Assembly (NCBI RefSeq): GCF_025165795.1
Contig: NZ_JAJAGO010000011.1
Span: 186,001 to 250,000 of the forward strand
DNA length: 64,000 nucleotides
Reading direction: 5' to 3'
Source of the DNA: Streptomyces gossypii
GTDB lineage: Bacteria > Actinomycetota > Actinomycetes > Streptomycetales > Streptomycetaceae
Under the pieces are notes generated by a model. The model was not told the origin of the DNA. It worked only from the letters and a program-made list of their open reading frames with translations, and did not search any database. Positions 59,212 through 64,000 of this stretch are shown piece after piece. The position numbers were made by a program, and so were the translations under genes. The stretch's first letter is position 1. The number at the start of each line of letters is the position of its first letter.

Positions 59212-60804
59212 TTGCTATCCCGCTCGATACACAATCCCGTCCTGCCCGGCTTCCACCCCGATCCGAGCATCGTCTACGCGGACGGCTGGTACTACCTCGT
59301 CACCTCCACCTTCGAGTGGTACCCGGGCGTCCCAGTGCACCGCTCCGCGGACCTGGTGCACTGGGAGTTGACCGGCCACATCCTGGACCGCCCGGACCTG
59401 CTCGACCTGCGCGGCGTACCCGACTCGGGTGGCGTGTGGGCACCCTCGCTGTCCTGGCACGACGGACTGTTCTGGCTGGCGTACAGCGTGGTGCGCACCA
59501 CCGGAGGCCCCTACAAGGACATCGACAACTACCTCACCACCGCCCCCGAGGTGCTCGGCCCCTGGTCGGAACCCGTCTATCTCAACTCCTCCGGCATCGA
59601 CCCCTCCCTCTTCCACGACGCCGACGGACGCAGCTGGCTGCTGAACGTGCGCTGGGACCACCGGGCGGACCGGCCCAGCTTCGACGGCATCCTGCTCCAG
59701 GAGTACGACGCCGGGAAGGGGGCGCTGACCGGCGAACCCGTCAACATCCTCCGCCATGACGACGGGGAACTGATCGAGGGCCCCAACCTCTACCAACGCG
59801 ACGGCTGGTACTACCTGCTGCTGGCCGAAGGCGGCACCGGCTGGAACCACGGCATCCGCACGGCCCGCTCCCGCTCGCTCACCGGCCCGTACACACTCGA
59901 CCCGGCAGGGTCGCTGCTCACCACCCGCGACGCTCCCGGCGAACCGCTCCAGAAGGCGGGCCACGGGGAGCTGGTCCGCACCCCCGACGGCCAGTGGTAC
60001 CTCGCCCACCTGGCCTCCCGGCCGGTGCACACGCCCGAGGGCCCCCGCTGCGTACTGGGCCGGGAGACCTGCCTCCAGCAGCTGACCTGGGATGCGGACG
60101 GCTGGCCGCGCCTCGCACACGGCACCACAAGGCCCCTGACCGAACTCCCCGCACCCGCCCCGGAGGCCACCGGCCCCCCGCGCGTACCGCAGGCCGTCGA
60201 CCACTTCGACGCCCCGCAACTGGACACCGCGTGGAGCACCCTGCGCAGCCCCGCCACCCCGGACTGGCTCAGCCTCACCGAACGCCCCGGCTGGCTGCGG
60301 CTACGCGGACGGCAGAGCCCGCGCTCACTCTTCGACCAGAGCCTCATCGCCCGCCCGCTGCGCTCCACACACTGCGAAGCGGACACGGCACTGGACTTCC
60401 GTCCCTCCCGGTTCTCCCAGATGGCCGGGCTGATCTGCTGGTACGACACCGGCACGTACTACTACCTGCGCGCCACCCACAGCGAGGACCGCGGCCGGAC
60501 ACTGGGCATCGTCTACGCCGACGACGGCACCCACGGTGAGCTGCCCCAGAGCGAACTGCCCGTCGACGACTGGCCGCTGCTGCGCCTGCGCGCCCGTTTC
60601 GAGGGAACGGAGCTGCGCTTCGCCGCCTCACCCGACGGGAACAGCTGGGTGAACGTGGGCCCCGTACTGGACGCAACCCGGCTGTCCGACGACTACGGCA
60701 CCGCACTGCGCTTCACCGGCGCACACGTAGGCGTCTGCACGCAGGACCTCGACGGCGGCCTCGCCCCGGCGGACTTCGACTGGTTCGCCCTGCGCGACCT
60801 GTGA
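59212..60804 (+). CDS. GH43 beta-xylosidase/arabinofuranosidase
   Basis: 530 residues from TTG 59212 with AGGAG 7 nt upstream. Five-bladed propeller with base Asp in LPGFHPDPSIVYADG, modulating Asp in SSGIDPSLFHDADG and acid Glu in ELIEGPNLYQRDGWYY. A C-terminal beta-sandwich (about 335-530, DHFDAPQLDTAWSTLRS onward) is the GH43_C2 type. No signal peptide, so it acts on imported oligosaccharides. Confidence 0.92.
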   Translation: MLSRSIHNPVLPGFHPDPSIVYADGWYYLVTSTFEWYPGVPVHRSADLVHWELTGHILDRPDLLDLRGVPDSGGVWAPSLSWHDGLFWLAYSVVRTTGGPYKDIDNYLTTAPEVLGPWSEPVYLNSSGIDPSLFHDADGRSWLLNVRWDHRADRPSFDGILLQEYDAGKGALTGEPVNILRHDDGELIEGPNLYQRDGWYYLLLAEGGTGWNHGIRTARSRSLTGPYTLDPAGSLLTTRDAPGEPLQKAGHGELVRTPDGQWYLAHLASRPVHTPEGPRCVLGRETCLQQLTWDADGWPRLAHGTTRPLTELPAPAPEATGPPRVPQAVDHFDAPQLDTAWSTLRSPATPDWLSLTERPGWLRLRGRQSPRSLFDQSLIARPLRSTHCEADTALDFRPSRFSQMAGLICWYDTGTYYYLRATHSEDRGRTLGIVYADDGTHGELPQSELPVDDWPLLRLRARFEGTELRFAASPDGNSWVNVGPVLDATRLSDDYGTALRFTGAHVGVCTQDLDGGLAPADFDWFALRDL

Positions 60805-60837
60805 CCACACCCCCAGGCCCAGCAAGAGAGGCAATCC

Positions 60838-61851
60838 GTGCCCGAACGACGCCGTCCCACGGCCCTGTTCGCGATGAGCCCCGAGCATCTGCCCCGGCTC
60901 TTCCCTCCCGACGTGCGTGCCCGGCTGGACGCCTCCGCCGACGCCGACCCGACGGCCGTCGCCGACAACTTCGACACACCCCGCTCGCGCGAGGCGCTGT
61001 CCGCCGCCAGCGTGCTCATCACCGGCTGGGGCTGCCCGCCGCTGGACGCCTCGGTGCTGGAGACGGCACCCCGGCTCAGAGCCGTGCTGCACACCGGAGG
61101 CTCGGTCAAGGGCCTGGTCAGCCCGGCCTGCTGGGAACGCGGCCTCGCCATTTCCTCGGCGGCCGACGCCAACGCGGTACCCGTCGCCGAGTACACGCTC
61201 GCCATGATCCTGCTCGCGGGCAAGGACACCTTCGCGCTGCGCGAACGCTACGGCGCCGAACGGCACTTCACCCTCGGCCTCATCCACGGCGGCATCGGCA
61301 ACCGAGGCCGCCGGGTCGGCGTCATCGGCGCCTCCCGCATCGGCCGCCGGGTACTGGAACTGCTGCGCCCGTTCGACGTGGAGGCCGTGCTGTGCGACCC
61401 CTACACCGACGACGCGACGGCCGCCCGGCTCGGCGCCCGCCGCACCGGACTCGAGGAACTGCTGGGCACCTGCGACACGGTCAGCGTGCACGCACCGGAA
61501 ACGCCCGAGACCCTGCGGATGCTGAACGCGGAACGCCTCGCCCTCATGCGGGACGGCACCGTCCTGATCAACACCGCGCGCGGCGCCCTGGTGGACACCC
61601 CGGCACTCACCCGCGAGCTGCTCACCGGCCGCCTCACCGCCGTCCTGGACGTGACGGAGCCGGAGCCGCTGCCCGCGGACTCCCCCCTCTTCGAGCTGCC
61701 CAACGTCGTCCTCACCCCGCACATCGCCGGTTCCCACGGCAACGAACTGCACCGGCTGGGCCTGAGCGTCGTCCAGGAGCTGGAGCGGCTGAGCGCCGGA
61801 CAGCCGCTGGCACATCGCGTACACGCACCCGACCTGCACCGGGTCGCGTAA
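60838..61851 (+). CDS. D-2-hydroxyacid dehydrogenase family protein
   Basis: 337 residues. NAD loop RVGVIGASRIGRRVLELL (about 160-177); catalytic Arg in LINTARGALVDTPAL, Glu in DVTEPEPLPADSPL and His in TPHIAGSHGNEL. GTG 60838 after AGAGAGG. Follows GH43 by 33 bp, so likely handles an acid or keto intermediate of the imported sugar. Confidence 0.9.
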   Translation: MPERRRPTALFAMSPEHLPRLFPPDVRARLDASADADPTAVADNFDTPRSREALSAASVLITGWGCPPLDASVLETAPRLRAVLHTGGSVKGLVSPACWERGLAISSAADANAVPVAEYTLAMILLAGKDTFALRERYGAERHFTLGLIHGGIGNRGRRVGVIGASRIGRRVLELLRPFDVEAVLCDPYTDDATAARLGARRTGLEELLGTCDTVSVHAPETPETLRMLNAERLALMRDGTVLINTARGALVDTPALTRELLTGRLTAVLDVTEPEPLPADSPLFELPNVVLTPHIAGSHGNELHRLGLSVVQELERLSAGQPLAHRVHAPDLHRVA

Positions 61852-61854
61852 GGG

Positions 61855-62661
61855 ATGCCGCTCCCTGATCCGCCCCCTGCCGCGGGGGAGATCGCTGCGG
61901 TCTACGGCCCCGACGAGGGCCCGGCGCTGCTGCTCGTACACGGCTGGGGCGGCGACGCCGCCGAGTGGGGGCCGCACGCCCGGGCCTGGGCGGAGCACGG
62001 CCGCCGCGTGCTCGTACCAGAGCTGCGCGGCCACGGCCGTACGCCGCCCGGCCCGGGAGGCTGGTCCCCGCGCGACTTCGCCGCCGACCTGGCCGCGCTC
62101 ATACGCCGCTCGCACGCCGGTCCGGTCACGGCGGTCGGCCACTCCATGGGTGGCCAGATCGTCACAGCACTCGCGGTCGAACACCCGGCTCTCGTAGCGG
62201 CGCTGGTCGTGCTGGACCCCGCATACGGCGCCGACGCCGAGGAGATGCGCCGCCTGCCGGACGAACAACGCGCCCTGCGCTCCCGGGGTACGCCCTGGGC
62301 CGTGGACTTTCTGCACGGCGCCTTCTCCGCCCACACCCCGCCCGGCGTGCGGACACGCCATCTCCGCCTGATGGCCGCCATGGACCCGGAGATCCTGGCA
62401 GCCTGCCGGGACGGCATGTACCTCACCCAGGACGCCTTCGGCTCCCGCAAAGCCGCACGGCGCTACCTCGCCCACCGCCGCTGCCCCGTACTGACGGTCT
62501 GCTCCCAGCCCTCAGCAGCCCACTGGCTCCGTTCCCTCCCCCACCACCCCCAGTCACACACCGCCCTCTGGCCCACCTGCGGCCACTACCTCCACGAGGA
62601 ACACCCAGACGCGCTGACCACCCTCGTCACCACCTGGGCAGCGCAACTCACACCCCCATGA
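61855..62661 (+). CDS. alpha/beta hydrolase
   Basis: 268 residues. HGWGGDAAEWGPHARAW oxyanion region, nucleophile AVGHSMGGQIVTAL (Ser near 96), closing His in WPTCGHYLHEEHP. ATG 61855, 3 bp after the dehydrogenase stop. Could be a lactonase or esterase for side groups on the sugar (inference). Confidence 0.87.
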   Translation: MPLPDPPPAAGEIAAVYGPDEGPALLLVHGWGGDAAEWGPHARAWAEHGRRVLVPELRGHGRTPPGPGGWSPRDFAADLAALIRRSHAGPVTAVGHSMGGQIVTALAVEHPALVAALVVLDPAYGADAEEMRRLPDEQRALRSRGTPWAVDFLHGAFSAHTPPGVRTRHLRLMAAMDPEILAACRDGMYLTQDAFGSRKAARRYLAHRRCPVLTVCSQPSAAHWLRSLPHHPQSHTALWPTCGHYLHEEHPDALTTLVTTWAAQLTPP

Positions 62662-62804
62662 CCCTCCACGCGCGGGACTGAACATGGTGCGGAACTCCAG
62701 CCCGCGCGGTTTCGGTTGGGCGGGAGGGGACGGTGACCCTCCGCGCGCGCGACTCCCAGGCCCCAGCCCGCGCCGGTCCCCGGATGCACGGGAGGGGACG
62801 GGGA

Positions 62805-62888
62805 GGGGGTGGTGCTTCCGGAACACTCAAGCGTGATTTGCGGCCGCCTGCGGCCCGTAAATCATGCCGTTCCGGAAGCACCACCCCC
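62805..62888. terminator. long bidirectional hairpin
   Basis: Outer arms 62805-62824 and 62869-62888 pair perfectly over 20 bp. An imperfect inner stem (GCGTGATTTGCGGCCG with CGGCCCGTAAATCATGC) extends it. Between the convergent hydrolase and alpha-galactosidase genes. Confidence 0.85.
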
Positions 62889-62908
62889 GGACCGGCACCG
62901 GCACCCGC

Positions 62909-64000
62909 TCACCCCGTACGTATCCGCAACAGCCGCGCCGCAGCCGCCGCCCCACCCAGCCTGACGCGCAACGCACCACCACCCCGCTCCCAGCCCAACT
63001 CCCCCTCCCCGAACAGCGGATACAGCGGAGTGACCTCCACCGCCCCCCGCGGCAGCGACAACTCGCACTCGGCCGCCGCCCCCTCCCGCCGCCACAGCGC
63101 AAGCAACATCGTGCCCGGCACCTCCAGCGCAAGCGCCAGCCAGCCGTCCCGCCACCCGGGCAGCCCGAGCGGCCAGCTCGGCACGGCCCGCGGCAGCAGG
63201 CCACGGAACTCCCGGTAGACAGCGAGCGCTTCGGCGACCAGGCCGCGCTGCCGCGCGTCCAGCAGGTCGAGGCGCCCGCTGAGGTGGACGCGTCCGAGCA
63301 TGGCCGTCACCATGCAGAACGCGGTCTCCTCGGCGCTCTGACCAGCCTGCGGGTATGCCCACATCGCCCCCTGCTCCGGCGGCACGGCGGCGGGTGCGGC
63401 TGCGGCGATGGGAGGCAGCAGCAGGGGATCCTGCTGGTCCGTGAGGGACTGGAGGGAGACATGCGCGAGGGTCGCGTGGTCGGTGCGCATGCCACCGGCG
63501 GCACAGCCCTCGATGGTGAGGCCGGGGTGCCGGTCCAGCACGCCGTCGAGCCAGTTGAGATACGCGCGGTTGTGCCCGAGCAGCCCGTGCCCTGGTCCGT
63601 GCGGCGCGCTGTCGGTGTCGGTCCCCGCACCGATGTCGATGTTGTAGTCCAGTTTGAGGTAGCCGAGCCCGAACTCGCCCACCAGCCGGTCCACGACGGA
63701 GTCGAGGTGTGCGACGGCAGCCGGATGCCGCAGGTCGAGCTGGTAGCGCCCCCATTCGACGACGCGCTGCCCGTCCCGCCGGAAGAACGCCTCCGCCGGG
63801 AGCTCTCCTGCGACCGGGCTGCGGACGCCGACGACCTCCGGCTCCAGCCACAGCCCGGGGACCATTCCGGCGGCCTTCACGGCATCGGTCACTTCGGCGA
63901 GACCGCCGGGGAACCTTGAAGCGGCGGGCTCCCAGGCGCCGACGGCGTCCCACCAGCCGGGGACACCACCGGGCCCGGCGTCGCCGCCGCGCTCCGTGTC
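62909..64000 (-). CDS. GH36 alpha-galactosidase, 5' end beyond window
   Basis: The last 363 residues are present (family about 700). VPGWWDAVGAWEPAASRFPG and GLWLEPEVVG are family motifs; nucleophile Asp in GYLKLDYNIDIGAG; acid/base Asp region in LQSLTDQQDP. The C-terminal beta domain ends in ARLLRIRTG. Cytoplasmic or secreted state cannot be judged. Probably cleaves alpha-galactosyl branches in the same sugar pathway. Confidence 0.92.
   Translation of the reverse strand, partial: DTERGGDAGPGGVPGWWDAVGAWEPAASRFPGGLAEVTDAVKAAGMVPGLWLEPEVVGVRSPVAGELPAEAFFRRDGQRVVEWGRYQLDLRHPAAVAHLDSVVDRLVGEFGLGYLKLDYNIDIGAGTDTDSAPHGPGHGLLGHNRAYLNWLDGVLDRHPGLTIEGCAAGGMRTDHATLAHVSLQSLTDQQDPLLLPPIAAAAPAAVPPEQGAMWAYPQAGQSAEETAFCMVTAMLGRVHLSGRLDLLDARQRGLVAEALAVYREFRGLLPRAVPSWPLGLPGWRDGWLALALEVPGTMLLALWRREGAAAECELSLPRGAVEVTPLYPLFGEGELGWERGGGALRVRLGGAAAAARLLRIRTG

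Overview
The window is high-GC actinobacterial DNA, almost certainly from a Streptomyces or close relative. The basis is family knowledge: two mycothiol genes (mshA, mshD), a GlnR-type nitrogen regulator, a Nur-like nickel regulator, the developmental anti-sigma factor RsiG, frequent GTG/TTG starts and strong G/C bias at third codon positions. Most of the window looks like conserved chromosomal core. The right quarter (about 49-64 kb) looks more accessory.

Layout. 1-4 kb: end of gpmA, an MFS exporter, a YbjN protein and mshA. 4-8.7 kb: a tightly overlapping four-gene cassette of two solute-binding-like membrane/lipoproteins (one fused to a vWA domain), a TelA protein and a small membrane protein. 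8.8-15 kb: methyltransferase, then NUDIX, CHAD and polyphosphate kinase genes, then mshD. 15-18.6 kb: small membrane protein, secreted 5'-nucleotidase, FMN reductase. 18.6-22.3 kb: histidine kinase, response regulator and HtrA-like protease, with a 129-bp tandem duplication in the regulator-kinase junction. 22.3-25 kb: monooxygenase-fold protein and an ECF41-type sigma factor divergent from its NAD(P)-binding partner. 25-30.3 kb: LacI regulator, glnR with a coupled leader ORF, hydrolase, MoaD-like protein, membrane protein, LmeA-like lipoprotein-type protein. 30.5-32.5 kb: sulfur genes (leader peptide, rhodanese, DUF1416, DsrE). 32.6-35 kb: three overlapping genes for membrane-anchored proteins of unknown function. 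35-39.2 kb: a 33-residue membrane peptide, a nitrobindin-like protein, then a cobalamin riboswitch ahead of a complete B12/siderophore-type ABC importer.

39.2-49.7 kb: a decayed acetyltransferase, cutA, nur, ygfZ-like gene, dtd, rsiG, asparaginase, Eis-like acetyltransferase, MMPL transporter and an orphan CydB-like protein. 49.9-51 kb: cupin and a FlK-like hot-dog thioesterase. 51-64 kb: a carbohydrate locus with two LacI repressors, alginate-lyase-family enzyme, decayed Tat-exported gene, sugar ABC importer (no ATPase, as is usual when a shared ATPase serves several importers), GH43 enzyme, 2-hydroxyacid dehydrogenase, alpha/beta hydrolase and a GH36 alpha-galactosidase running off the right edge.

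The best leads are the TelA/vWA/SBP cassette, the 129-bp duplication that copies a ribosome-binding site and start codon, three repressor sites phased at 21 bp, paired CGAAANTTTCG sites in the sugar locus, leader ORFs ahead of glnR and the rhodanese gene, and the three-gene membrane-protein array. No tRNA, rRNA, CRISPR array, insertion sequence or replication origin was seen.
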